Positions 18,599 through 26,370 of a DNA stretch of 64,000 bases are shown piece after piece; the first letter of the stretch is position 1; every line of letters starts with the position of its first letter. The position numbers and the translations under genes were made by a program. The notes beneath the pieces were generated by a model. That model saw nothing but the letters and a program-made list of their open reading frames with translations. It had not been told where the DNA came from and ran no database searches. Source of the DNA: an uncultured Gemmatimonadota bacterium (GTDB lineage Bacteria > Latescibacterota > UBA2968 > UBA8231); NCBI GenBank assembly GCA_903893785.1, contig CAITNQ010000253.1, forward strand, positions 1 through 64,000. The letters run 5' to 3'.

Positions 18599-18623
18599 TA
18601 CACCGCCCGGCAGGGCGAGTCAA
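18595..18623 (-). promoter_or_regulatory. sigma70 promoter for the M23-larC operon
   Basis: Read on the minus strand: TTGACT (18618-18623), a 17-bp spacer, TATAAT (18595-18600). This is almost perfect consensus. The -35 box ends only 11 bp before the rlmN start codon, and the promoter overlaps the plus-strand candidate at 18570-18598. Confidence 0.85.
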
Positions 18624-18634
18624 CTGAAAAACGG

Positions 18635-19846
18635 GTGGCGATTGTGACCATTGACACGGCGCCTGTAGTCGCCCCGGACCGGGTCCCCGGACCCGTTCCG
18701 GCCGGCCAGGAGGCGGATCCGGGGCCCGGAGTGGGGGCCGGCGAGCCCGCGGCGGTGCTGACCGATCTGAAGGGGCTGGAGCCGGCCGAACTGGACGCCC
18801 TGGTCGTCGGCATGGGCCAGGAGCCGTTCCGCGCCCGTCAGTTGCAGCGATGGATCTACGCCCGCGGCGAGTCGGACCTGGCGGCCATGACGGACCTGGC
18901 GGCGGGTTTCCGCCGCCAGCTCGGGCAGGTGGCATATGTTAGTCGTCTGCCGCTGCTGGCCACCCGCGTGTCGGCGACCGGAACGGTGGCCAAATTCGTC
19001 TTCGCGCTGGCGGGTGGCGAACGTATCGAGGCGGTCTACATTGCCGACGCCGGCCGTCGCACCGCCTGCCTGTCGTCCCAGGCCGGTTGCCCCCTGGCCT
19101 GTCGCTTCTGCGCCACCGGTCGCCTGGGTTTCCGCCGCAACCTGACCGCCGCCGAAATCATCGACCAGTTGCTGCAGGTGGGCGCCTGGGCCGCGGCGCG
19201 GGGCCAGCGCCTGAGCAATGTGGTGATGATGGGCATGGGCGAACCCCTGCTCAACTACGAGCCGGTCCTGCGGGCCATCCGGTTGATGCGGTTGGAATTG
19301 GGGCCGGCCATCGGCGGGCGGAAGATCACCGTGTCGACGGCGGGGTACGTGCCCGGGATCCGCCGTCTGGCGGCCGAACCGCTGAACGTTGGCCTCGCCA
19401 TTTCGCTGCATGCCACCACCGATGAGGTGCGGCGGCAACTGATGCCCATCGCCCGCGGCTTTACCATTGCCGAGTTGCTCGCCGCGGCGCGCGAGTACTT
19501 CGATCGCCGCGGCCGGCGGGTGACCTTCGAGTACGTCCTGCTCGGCGGTGTCAACGATGCCGACGACGACGCTCGGCGTCTGGCCGCCCTGACGGCCGAC
19601 CTGCCCTGCAAGCTCAACCTGATTCCGTACAACGAACTGGGCCAGGACAGCCCGTACCGGCGGCCTGACCCGGGTCGCATCGACGCCTTCCGACGCCTGC
19701 TGGAGGCGCACTCGATCCACGCCGTAACGGTGCGTGACAGCCAGGGGCAGGATATCGACGCCGCGTGCGGTCAACTGGCCGGGGCTGATCCGTCGCTGCC
19801 CCACCCTTCGGGTGGCGCCTCAGGCGGGGTCCGGGGCAGCGTCTGA
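18635..19846 (+). CDS. rlmN: 23S rRNA A2503 / tRNA A37 C2-methyltransferase RlmN
   Basis: Radical-SAM methyltransferase of 403 residues that methylates C2 of A2503 in 23S rRNA and A37 in some tRNAs. The cluster-binding CxxxCxxC is C152-PLA-C156-RF-C159. The methyl-carrying Cys by homology is C378 (in DIDAACGQL), and the upstream CLSSQAGC block is as in the family. MMGMGEPLLNY is the SAM-binding GEP motif. The first 40 residues, Pro/Gly-rich, are an extra N-terminal tail, and GTG 18644 is an alternative start. The last 27 bp overlap the convergent GerW gene. Confidence 0.97.
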   Translation: MAIVTIDTAPVVAPDRVPGPVPAGQEADPGPGVGAGEPAAVLTDLKGLEPAELDALVVGMGQEPFRARQLQRWIYARGESDLAAMTDLAAGFRRQLGQVAYVSRLPLLATRVSATGTVAKFVFALAGGERIEAVYIADAGRRTACLSSQAGCPLACRFCATGRLGFRRNLTAAEIIDQLLQVGAWAAARGQRLSNVVMMGMGEPLLNYEPVLRAIRLMRLELGPAIGGRKITVSTAGYVPGIRRLAAEPLNVGLAISLHATTDEVRRQLMPIARGFTIAELLAAAREYFDRRGRRVTFEYVLLGGVNDADDDARRLAALTADLPCKLNLIPYNELGQDSPYRRPDPGRIDAFRRLLEAHSIHAVTVRDSQGQDIDAACGQLAGADPSLPHPSGGASGGVRGSV

Positions 19847-20200
19847 CTCCTGCCTTCGGCGCCCCACGAACGCCTTGACGCGTTCGACCACCTCGGGGAC
19901 CAGATCCACCAGTTGGCCCAGCCCGGCCTCCTTGTCCTTCAGGGTCATCAACTGGACACGGCCGTCGGCGGTAATGACCAGGAAAGCGATGGGCTCGACC
20001 GTGGCGCCGCCGCCGGTGCCACTCTGGCCCTTCCCCTCGCTGCCGCCACCGCCGGCGCCGAAGCCGAAGGAAATCTTGGAAACCGGAATCAGGGTCACGC
20101 CGGCGGCCTCCACCGGCTCACCGACGACGGTCTCGGTGCGCACCATGCGGTGCAGTTCGCCCATCACGCGTTCGATCAGGTCTTCCAGGGGAGTGGGCAT
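19820..20200 (-). CDS. GerW/YtfJ-family protein
   Basis: Protein of 126 residues of the GerW (YtfJ) family, required in Bacillus for germination of spores but common in non-spore-formers with unknown role. Features: N-terminal helix (LEDLIERVMGELHRMV), the core strand TVIP-type segment (GVTLIPVSKISFGFGAGGG), a Gly-rich loop, then EPIAFLVITADGRVQLM. It directly follows a DUF2953 gene (44 bp), the same pair as ytfI-ytfJ of Bacillus subtilis. Its C-terminal codons overlap the rlmN 3' end by 27 bp. Confidence 0.88.
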   Translation of the reverse strand: MPTPLEDLIERVMGELHRMVRTETVVGEPVEAAGVTLIPVSKISFGFGAGGGGSEGKGQSGTGGGATVEPIAFLVITADGRVQLMTLKDKEAGLGQLVDLVPEVVERVKAFVGRRRQESDAAPDPA

Positions 20201-20244
20201 CGGCGGCCTCCGGTGGGCGGCAATGAGGATGGTTGGCGGTCACG

Positions 20245-20907
20245 TCAGGGATGAGCCGCCCAGCGGCGGCGAAGGAAAACCCAGGCGATGCTCGCCAGCA
20301 GGCGACCCAGCAGCAGCAGGGCGAGCCCGAGGTGGAACCACAGGCAGACCTCGACCTGGCCGCGGAAACCCTGGCGCTGGAAATCGGGGGCCAGATCCAA
20401 GTCCAGGCGGGCGGGCAGCAGGGGGGCAACCGCCTGCACGGCGCCGAAGAAAAGGCCCGTGCGCGCCGGGTCCGCCGTGCCCCAGCAGCCGTGGACGCGC
20501 AGGCGCCGGAGGCGTAGGGTGCCCGGCACGGAGCGCGCGAACCGTGCCAAAGGCGCCGCCAACGGGCGCGCCAGGCTGCCGCGTTCGGGCTTCGTGCGCC
20601 GCCCCGATGGCCAGGCCTTCCGGGACGCTTTGGCCGGCTCTTGGACGGCCATCGCTGCCGGCCGGGGCGACGCGCCACCAAGGCGCAGACCCGGCAACGG
20701 CCGCCCGGCCAGGGCGGCTCCCAGGCGCCAGCTTCCGGGGCCTCGCCGCAGGTAGAGCCCGAGCAAGCCCAGCCACGGCCCTCCGGTCAGGTATAGTGCG
20801 GCTTCACTGGGCACTGTCGGGCAGTCCCAACGGCACCGCAGGCGTATCGGTAGCAGCGCGGCCAGCGCCGCCAAACCCGCCCCCCAGACGAGAATCACGT
20901 CGACCAT
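20245..20907 (-). CDS. DUF2953-like membrane protein
   Basis: Protein of 220 residues with an N-terminal membrane helix (about 4-20), a basic Pro/Arg-rich middle and a C-terminal amphipathic/membrane segment (about 185-210). The layout and the position directly upstream of gerW match DUF2953 (YtfI). The visible core is poorly conserved, so this rests partly on gene order. Function unknown. ATG 20907 is preferred over a start 27 codons earlier because the membrane helix follows it. Confidence 0.6.
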   Translation of the reverse strand: MVDVILVWGAGLAALAALLPIRLRCRWDCPTVPSEAALYLTGGPWLGLLGLYLRRGPGSWRLGAALAGRPLPGLRLGGASPRPAAMAVQEPAKASRKAWPSGRRTKPERGSLARPLAAPLARFARSVPGTLRLRRLRVHGCWGTADPARTGLFFGAVQAVAPLLPARLDLDLAPDFQRQGFRGQVEVCLWFHLGLALLLLGRLLASIAWVFLRRRWAAHP

Positions 20908-21300
20908 GGCCCTTCCGGCGGCTGGCGCTGGCGTGCGTACCCGCGGGTTCCGGCAGCGACGCCGCTGACCCTGGCGCCCGTGGGCCAAGTCGCCGCCGTT
21001 GTTGGACCGCAGACACTAACCCGCCAGCGCCGGGGGCGTCAAGCCCCAGTCGCGGGCCGCTCGGGTTGTGCTAGCCAACACGCCCCGCCGGGTCGGCTCG
21101 TCCGGGCTGTCGTCCTCCTCCGGTGACGCGCCGTCCAGGTCTGGGCGGGGACCGGTGGGTGCCCCGCCCCCCGCGCCACCTGCCGCCTTGACAGCCGTTT
21201 GGGCCTGCGTTAGGGTTTGATGACGCAAGTCCAAGTTGCGCAACGCAATTGTCGCTATTCCCAGGTGGCCGCGGCAACCTGGATCAGGGGCCCGGTGGCT
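20908..21300. other. 393-bp gap between divergent genes
   Basis: Very GC-rich apart from 21205-21260. It contains one plus-strand promoter candidate (21188-21216) and a GTTGCGCAAC palindrome near 21233, just downstream of the predicted transcription start. No convincing coding region or RNA gene was seen. Confidence 0.5.
21188..21216 (+). promoter_or_regulatory. sigma70-type promoter for the 21301 operon
   Basis: TTGACA (21188-21193), 17-bp spacer, TAGGGT (21211-21216). The perfect -35 and exact spacing support it; the -10 matches only at key positions. It favours the start at ATG 21301 over 21217, which would put the start codon at the transcription start. Confidence 0.55.
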
Positions 21301-23025
21301 ATGGCCAAGGTAGCGTTCTGCCGTCGTGCGTGGCTGGTTCCATGGGTGGCGGCCCTGTCCCTGGCGGGCTCCAGCCTGCCCGCGGTCGCCCGTTCGACGG
21401 CGTCGGCCGTGTTCTCGGCGCCGGCCGTCGCCGGACCAGGGATCGAGCAGACTGTCGACCTGCTGGTACGCTATTACCCGGGTGACGGCGAGGCCGTGGT
21501 CCGCGGGCGCCTGCGCGTGCTTGCCGGCCAGGTCCGCGTTCTGGACGCCCGTTCGCGCCGGGGCGTGGTCGCATCCGACAGCGCCGGCTGGATGCTCGAT
21601 TACGCTGCCGCGCCGCTGGCTGCCGCCGCCATCGACACCGTGTCGCTGCGCCTGGTAGCCGGGGAGGCGGCCAGCACCTGGGAACTGGCGGTGGGAAGTA
21701 CCGGCGCCGACGGCGCCGCCACTGGGCCGGCCGCGCGCGCCGAACTGCAGGTGGCGCCGCCCCTGGGCGTGGAGCTTGTGGCGGTCACCGATACCCTGTA
21801 CGCCGGTGGCCGTGCCGACCTCAGCCTGGCCGTACGCAACCGCGACGCCCGCGGCCGGACCGTCGATCGCCTGTGGCTGCAGTTGCCATCCTGCATGAAG
21901 ACGCCGGGGGAGGCGGCCGTTGTCGCCGGCCCCTTGCCTGCCGGCGCTGCTGACACTCTGGTCGTGGCGGTCCAGGTGGCCACGGACGCCCCGGCAGCGG
22001 TGTCGGTCAACGCGCTCGCGGCGGGCTCCGGATTGGCGGACTCGCCCGTGGCCGCTGCGCCCCTGGCGGTGCTGCAGGCCGCGGATTTCCGCCTGATCAC
22101 CCGCCCCGACCCACTCGAGGTCGGGCGTCAAGGGGTTGTTAGCTGCGTCTGGCGGACGCCGGCCGGCCGAGGCACCTTGGCCGTCGGCGCGGTGGGGGTC
22201 TCATTGCCGGCGGCGTTGGCCGATCCGGCATTGCTGGGCGCCAGCGCGGGCCAGGCCCGGATCGGCACCTCTGCGGCCGGCTGGACGCCGCTGGCGATCG
22301 ACAGTCTAGACGCCGATCTCGACAGCGTCGTCGCCACGTTCCGCGTCCGGGCCACCGACCCCGGTCCCTGGGTGGTGCGGCCTTGGGCAACGCCCTGCGG
22401 GCATGTGGCACCGGTGCCCCTGGCCGCTAACAGCGCTCGGGTGCGCGTGGTGCTTCCCGGGACATCGGCGCGCGGCGAAAAAGCGCCAGCAGGCCAGGTG
22501 CCCACGGATCTGGATCTCTTCGCGTCCGGTCTGCGGGCCGCCCTCGGCCCGGTCGTAGAGCAGCTGCCGCTGGCCGCTGCCGGTCAGGTAGCCATACGGC
22601 CTGAAGCGCGTACCGAGCGCCACTGGCTTGTCGAGGAGTCTCTGGCACAGCTATTGCTTTCCAAAGGCCGGAGCGTGCGCGTAGCCGCCGGCCCGGGGCC
22701 AGCCGGAACCCTGCGTTACCGTGTCGCGGAAGCCCGGGTCATCTGCGGCGCGCCGACGCGCGGGTGGCGCTTCTGGAGCCCTTCGCAGCCCCGCGACGTG
22801 GCCGGCGACCTTTTCCTGCGGCTCGAGTCACCCAGCGGCACCGCGCTGTGGGCGGGCCGCGTGCGGTTGACCGGCGGTGACCGCGTCGTTACCTCCGCCG
22901 CCGCCGGATTGGCCAGCACCGAAGCCGTCCCGCGCGCCGCCGTAGCGACCGACTCGCGCTGGATCGAACGCTCGCTTTCTGTCTGCATCGCTGGCGGGCT
23001 GTTCTACATTTTCTTCCTGTTGTAG
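21301..23025 (+). CDS. large exported protein of unknown function
   Basis: Not recognised. It has 574 residues with a signal peptide (about 1-32), an Ala/Val-rich beta-sandwich-like body of several immunoglobulin-like (CARDB-like) stretches with regular 'adtLvVaVqVa' strand patterns, then a more conserved alpha/beta segment (about 400-540) and a C-terminal hydrophobic anchor (IAGGLFYIFFLL). It would sit in the periplasm anchored at its C-terminus. The gene lies 45 bp before the MotE-like gene and probably shares its transcript. ATG 21301 was chosen for the signal peptide and promoter position. Confidence 0.65.
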   Translation: MAKVAFCRRAWLVPWVAALSLAGSSLPAVARSTASAVFSAPAVAGPGIEQTVDLLVRYYPGDGEAVVRGRLRVLAGQVRVLDARSRRGVVASDSAGWMLDYAAAPLAAAAIDTVSLRLVAGEAASTWELAVGSTGADGAATGPAARAELQVAPPLGVELVAVTDTLYAGGRADLSLAVRNRDARGRTVDRLWLQLPSCMKTPGEAAVVAGPLPAGAADTLVVAVQVATDAPAAVSVNALAAGSGLADSPVAAAPLAVLQAADFRLITRPDPLEVGRQGVVSCVWRTPAGRGTLAVGAVGVSLPAALADPALLGASAGQARIGTSAAGWTPLAIDSLDADLDSVVATFRVRATDPGPWVVRPWATPCGHVAPVPLAANSARVRVVLPGTSARGEKAPAGQVPTDLDLFASGLRAALGPVVEQLPLAAAGQVAIRPEARTERHWLVEESLAQLLLSKGRSVRVAAGPGPAGTLRYRVAEARVICGAPTRGWRFWSPSQPRDVAGDLFLRLESPSGTALWAGRVRLTGGDRVVTSAAAGLASTEAVPRAAVATDSRWIERSLSVCIAGGLFYIFFLL

Positions 23026-23070
23026 GCGCGCCGTTCCTGGCGTCTGTTGGCCGCGCCGTGAGGGGTGAGC

Positions 23071-23649
23071 GTGAAACTGATCATCGTGCCGCTAATGATC
23101 ATCGGGATGTTCGCCTCTTTCGCCGCCGCGGTGGTGGCCATGCTGTTCTACACCAAGACCGTCAACAGCATGCAGGAACTGGAGGACCTCGTCAGCGGCA
23201 AACGGGACACCACCAGCGTGGTGGACCCGTACAAGCAGCGCGAAGACCGCCTGGAGGAGCTCTTCGAACTGGCCGACCAGTACAAGGCGCGTTACGAGGA
23301 GCAGACCCGGACGGCCGAAGCCGCCCAGGAGAGCTTGGCCGCCGCGCGCACGCAGTTGCGGGTGCGCGAGGACTCAGTCCTGACCGTCCAGCGTCGCCTC
23401 GGCGGGATCAGTGACAGCACGCTCCAGGCGCAGCAGGCGGCCAACTTGCGCGACTTGGCGCGCTACTACACCAAGATCAAGCCCTCGACGGCGGCCGAGA
23501 TCCTGCAGCAGGAGGGGGAGCTTTCGGACACCACCGTGGCCCGCTTGATGAAGCTTCTGCCAGCGGGCCAGATGGCCAAGATCATGAACAACATGAACGC
23601 TGATTTTGCCGCCCGCATCACCAAACTGATGCTGCAGTTGGCTCCATGA
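23071..23649 (+). CDS. MotE-like membrane coiled-coil protein (MgtE_N-like domain)
   Basis: Protein of 192 residues with an N-terminal membrane helix (about 5-28), a long coiled coil (about 50-110) and a C-terminal helical domain like MgtE_N/FliG-N (KIKPSTAAEILQQEGELSDTTVARLMKLLPAGQMAKIMNNM). This is the domain order of MotE, a chaperone of flagellar stator MotC in some bacteria, but no flagellar gene is in the window. GTG 23071 is preferred over GTG 23065 because GAGGGG (23060-23065) is then 5 bp away; the earlier GTG lies inside that sequence. It is followed by another small membrane coiled-coil gene. Confidence 0.7.
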   Translation: MKLIIVPLMIIGMFASFAAAVVAMLFYTKTVNSMQELEDLVSGKRDTTSVVDPYKQREDRLEELFELADQYKARYEEQTRTAEAAQESLAAARTQLRVREDSVLTVQRRLGGISDSTLQAQQAANLRDLARYYTKIKPSTAAEILQQEGELSDTTVARLMKLLPAGQMAKIMNNMNADFAARITKLMLQLAP

Positions 23650-23715
23650 GGCAGATGGGTCGGGACGGCCCTGGTGTGGGCCGTCATCGGCGCTGCCCGT
23701 AACCGGTGAGGATCC

Positions 23716-24024
23716 ATGTCCTGGGTATACGTCTGCATCGCGGCCGGCGCAGCCGGATTCCTCATCTGGATCATCGTCGACTATCTGAACACCTCAGCCG
23801 GTTTGAAGCCCAAGGCGGACCTGGCCCGCCACGAGATCCGTGACTGTGAGTCGCGGATCGAGTCCGAACAGGTGGGCACCGAGGCTACTCGGCTGGAGGT
23901 GGAATCCCTCCAGCGGGAAGTCGCCGAACTGGAGAAGGAGCTGGTCGAGGTGGGGCGCAAACTGGAGGAGTACCGCCAGCGCGAGCGTCGCCGCAAGCCC
24001 ACGCGCTTCAAACTGGAAGAGTGA
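23716..24024 (+). CDS. small membrane-anchored coiled-coil protein
   Basis: Not recognised by name. It has 102 residues: an N-terminal membrane helix (about 4-24), then an Arg/Glu-rich coiled coil (about 38-90) and a basic tail. The ATG at 23716 has GGTGAGG about 7 bp upstream. Third gene of the 21301-24024 cluster (66 bp after the MotE-like gene). By layout it could be a septum- or envelope-complex subunit, but that is speculation. Confidence 0.65.
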   Translation: MSWVYVCIAAGAAGFLIWIIVDYLNTSAGLKPKADLARHEIRDCESRIESEQVGTEATRLEVESLQREVAELEKELVEVGRKLEEYRQRERRRKPTRFKLEE

Positions 24025-24056
24025 ACAGCCGGGCCACCGCGTCTGGGGGCGGATGG

Positions 24057-26156
24057 TCAGAAGCGGCGCGTCCGCGCGGCGGGTCGACTGCCGCCGTGGA
24101 GGGGGCACTCGGCGGGCAGGGCTTCGCCCCGGATGAACACTTCTGAAGTCTGGTTGGGGCAGAACCGGCTGGCCAGTTTGTGGCTGTCGCCGCACACGGA
24201 CAGACGCTCGACCAGATCGCCCGGGTATTGGAAGTCTTCGTCGGCCCGGTTCCGGTACGTGCTCACGGTGCGGTATACCTCCCCTATGAACTGGGACCAC
24301 AGCGGCAGGGCGGCAATCGCGCCGGTCTGCTTGGGCCATAGCCGGAGACTGGGGTCGTCCATGCCCACCCACACGCCGGCCACCAGGTGGGGGGTGAAGC
24401 CCACGAACCACGCGTCGGCATAGTTGTTGGTGGTGCCGGTCTTGCCCGCGGCCGCCACCTGCAGCTGGTACACGGAACGAGCCGTCCGGCCTGTTCCCTC
24501 GCCGTCGTCGATGACCGAACGCAGCATGTCGGTCATGACCACGGCCGCCGCCGGCCGGAGGGCTTCGCGCCGCGGGCCGGCGCTCTCGGTCCAGATCACC
24601 TTGCCCTCGGCGTCGGTTACCTGTGCCACGGTGATGGGCTCAACGTAGATGCCGCGGTTGGGGAACACCCCGTACGCCGCCACCAGGTCGATAGGGCGAA
24701 CATCGGTAGTGCCGACGCCGAGGGCCGGCACCGCCTCGATGGGGGTGGTGATGCCCATGTTACGGGCATAGCGCCGCACCAGGCCCGGGCCGATCTCCTG
24801 CGTCAGCTTGATGGCCACCAGGTTGCGGGACCGCGCCAGCGCCGCTCGCAGGGTCATGGGTCCGAGGAACTCACCGTCATAGTTCTCGGGGTTCCACAGC
24901 TTCCCCTGGTCGTACATGGGCGACGGATTGTCGTCGATGATGTCGGTCGGGAAGCGGCTGTTGTCGATCGCGGCGGTGTACACGAACGGCTTGAAGGCCG
25001 AGCCGGCCTGTCGCAGAGCCTGCGTCGCCCGGTTGAACTTGCTGACCTCGAAATCTCTCCCACCGATCATGGCCAAAACCCGACCCGTGGTCGGATCCAG
25101 GGCCACGAAGGCAGCCTGGACGGTGGCCGTTCGCGGTACGCCTGGCCGACCGGCCTGATGTGCCAGGTACTCGTCGACCCGCTCCTGCACCTTGCCGATC
25201 TCGGCGGCGTAGTGTTTCTCGGCGATGCGCTGCAGGCGCGAATCCAGGGTGGTCTTGACCACCATGCCATCGCGGTACAACCCCAGGCCGTACTCCCGTT
25301 CCAGTTGCTGGCGCACGTGCTCGATGAAGTAAGGGCCCAAGCCATAGGTGACGGCACGTTCCGTCGACCGGGCGGTCAGCGGCCGGCGTTGCGCATCCTG
25401 GTATTCGCGCGTGGACAGGCGCTGGGCGTCGTGCATGGCTTCCAGCACCTGGTTGCGCCGCCTCCGGGCCGTGTCCGGGTTCTTGATCGGATTGTACAGG
25501 TTGGGGGCGGGCAGAATGCCGGTCAGCAGGGCGCACTCATCGACCGTCAGGTCACGCACTTCCTTGTCGAAATACTGCCGAGCTGCGGCCTTCAACCCGT
25601 AGCAGTTGTACCCGAGGAAGACCGTGTTCAGGTACATGGTCAGGATTTCCTGCTTGGTGTACAACCGCTCGATCTGCACTGCGGTGATCTGCTCGCGGAC
25701 CTTGCGGGCATACGTGCCCATCACGGCTCCCAGGGTGGCCGAACTGCGCTGCTGGCCGACTTCGGCGAACAGGTTGCGCGCCAGCTGCTGGGTCAGGGTG
25801 CTGCCGCCCTGACCCACCAACCGCCCGGCGCGCAGGTTGGCCAGTCCGGAGCCAACGATGCGGCGGACATCGATTCCCCAGTGGGAGTAGAAGCGCTGGT
25901 CCTCTGACGCCACCAGCGCATCGATCATGGGCTTGGGTATCTCCTCGTAGGTCAGCAGTTCGCGGTTTTCTTCGAGGAAATCCTTCAGGTGCTGGCCATC
26001 GGCCGAGAACACGCGCGTCACCCGTTTGGGCTCGAAAGACCAGTTGTCGATATCGGGCAGGTTGTCGTTGAAGGCGAAGTACGCCCCCACCACGACGAGC
26101 GTGTACAGGGCCAGGAACCCAATGGCGTAGAGCAGGATGCGCGCGAAGAGCCTCAT
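24057..26156 (-). CDS. class A penicillin-binding protein (PBP1A type)
   Basis: Bifunctional peptidoglycan synthase of 699 residues, anchored by an N-terminal helix (about 8-29). The GT51 glycosyltransferase domain has catalytic E85 in SEDQRFYSHWGID and the motif GGSTLTQQLARNLF. The transpeptidase domain has S386-AF-K389 (GSAFKPF), SRN, and K572-TG (KTGTTNNYADAW). The C-terminal tail is short and contains a Cys pair. The ATG at 26156 has no clear Shine-Dalgarno. Convergent with the 23716 gene. Whether it is PBP1A or PBP2c/1b-like within class A was not resolved. Confidence 0.96.
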   Translation of the reverse strand: MRLFARILLYAIGFLALYTLVVVGAYFAFNDNLPDIDNWSFEPKRVTRVFSADGQHLKDFLEENRELLTYEEIPKPMIDALVASEDQRFYSHWGIDVRRIVGSGLANLRAGRLVGQGGSTLTQQLARNLFAEVGQQRSSATLGAVMGTYARKVREQITAVQIERLYTKQEILTMYLNTVFLGYNCYGLKAAARQYFDKEVRDLTVDECALLTGILPAPNLYNPIKNPDTARRRRNQVLEAMHDAQRLSTREYQDAQRRPLTARSTERAVTYGLGPYFIEHVRQQLEREYGLGLYRDGMVVKTTLDSRLQRIAEKHYAAEIGKVQERVDEYLAHQAGRPGVPRTATVQAAFVALDPTTGRVLAMIGGRDFEVSKFNRATQALRQAGSAFKPFVYTAAIDNSRFPTDIIDDNPSPMYDQGKLWNPENYDGEFLGPMTLRAALARSRNLVAIKLTQEIGPGLVRRYARNMGITTPIEAVPALGVGTTDVRPIDLVAAYGVFPNRGIYVEPITVAQVTDAEGKVIWTESAGPRREALRPAAAVVMTDMLRSVIDDGEGTGRTARSVYQLQVAAAGKTGTTNNYADAWFVGFTPHLVAGVWVGMDDPSLRLWPKQTGAIAALPLWSQFIGEVYRTVSTYRNRADEDFQYPGDLVERLSVCGDSHKLASRFCPNQTSEVFIRGEALPAECPLHGGSRPAARTRRF

Positions 26157-26370
26157 TGTTGGGCAGGACCGTGGGGGCAGGGGACCAGCGTTGTCAGCGC
26201 GGCGGCGCGGGGAATATCCACTCGCCGTCCCGAACCGTCAAGCGGGGGTGACACCCGTGCCTGCCCCCGCCATCCAGGGCCGTCAAGCGGCGCGGGTCTC
26301 GTTACCGGCCCCAACCCCCCCGTCCCGGCCGGATGGGGATTGGGGCCGGCAGGCCCGGCGCGGCGCGGGG

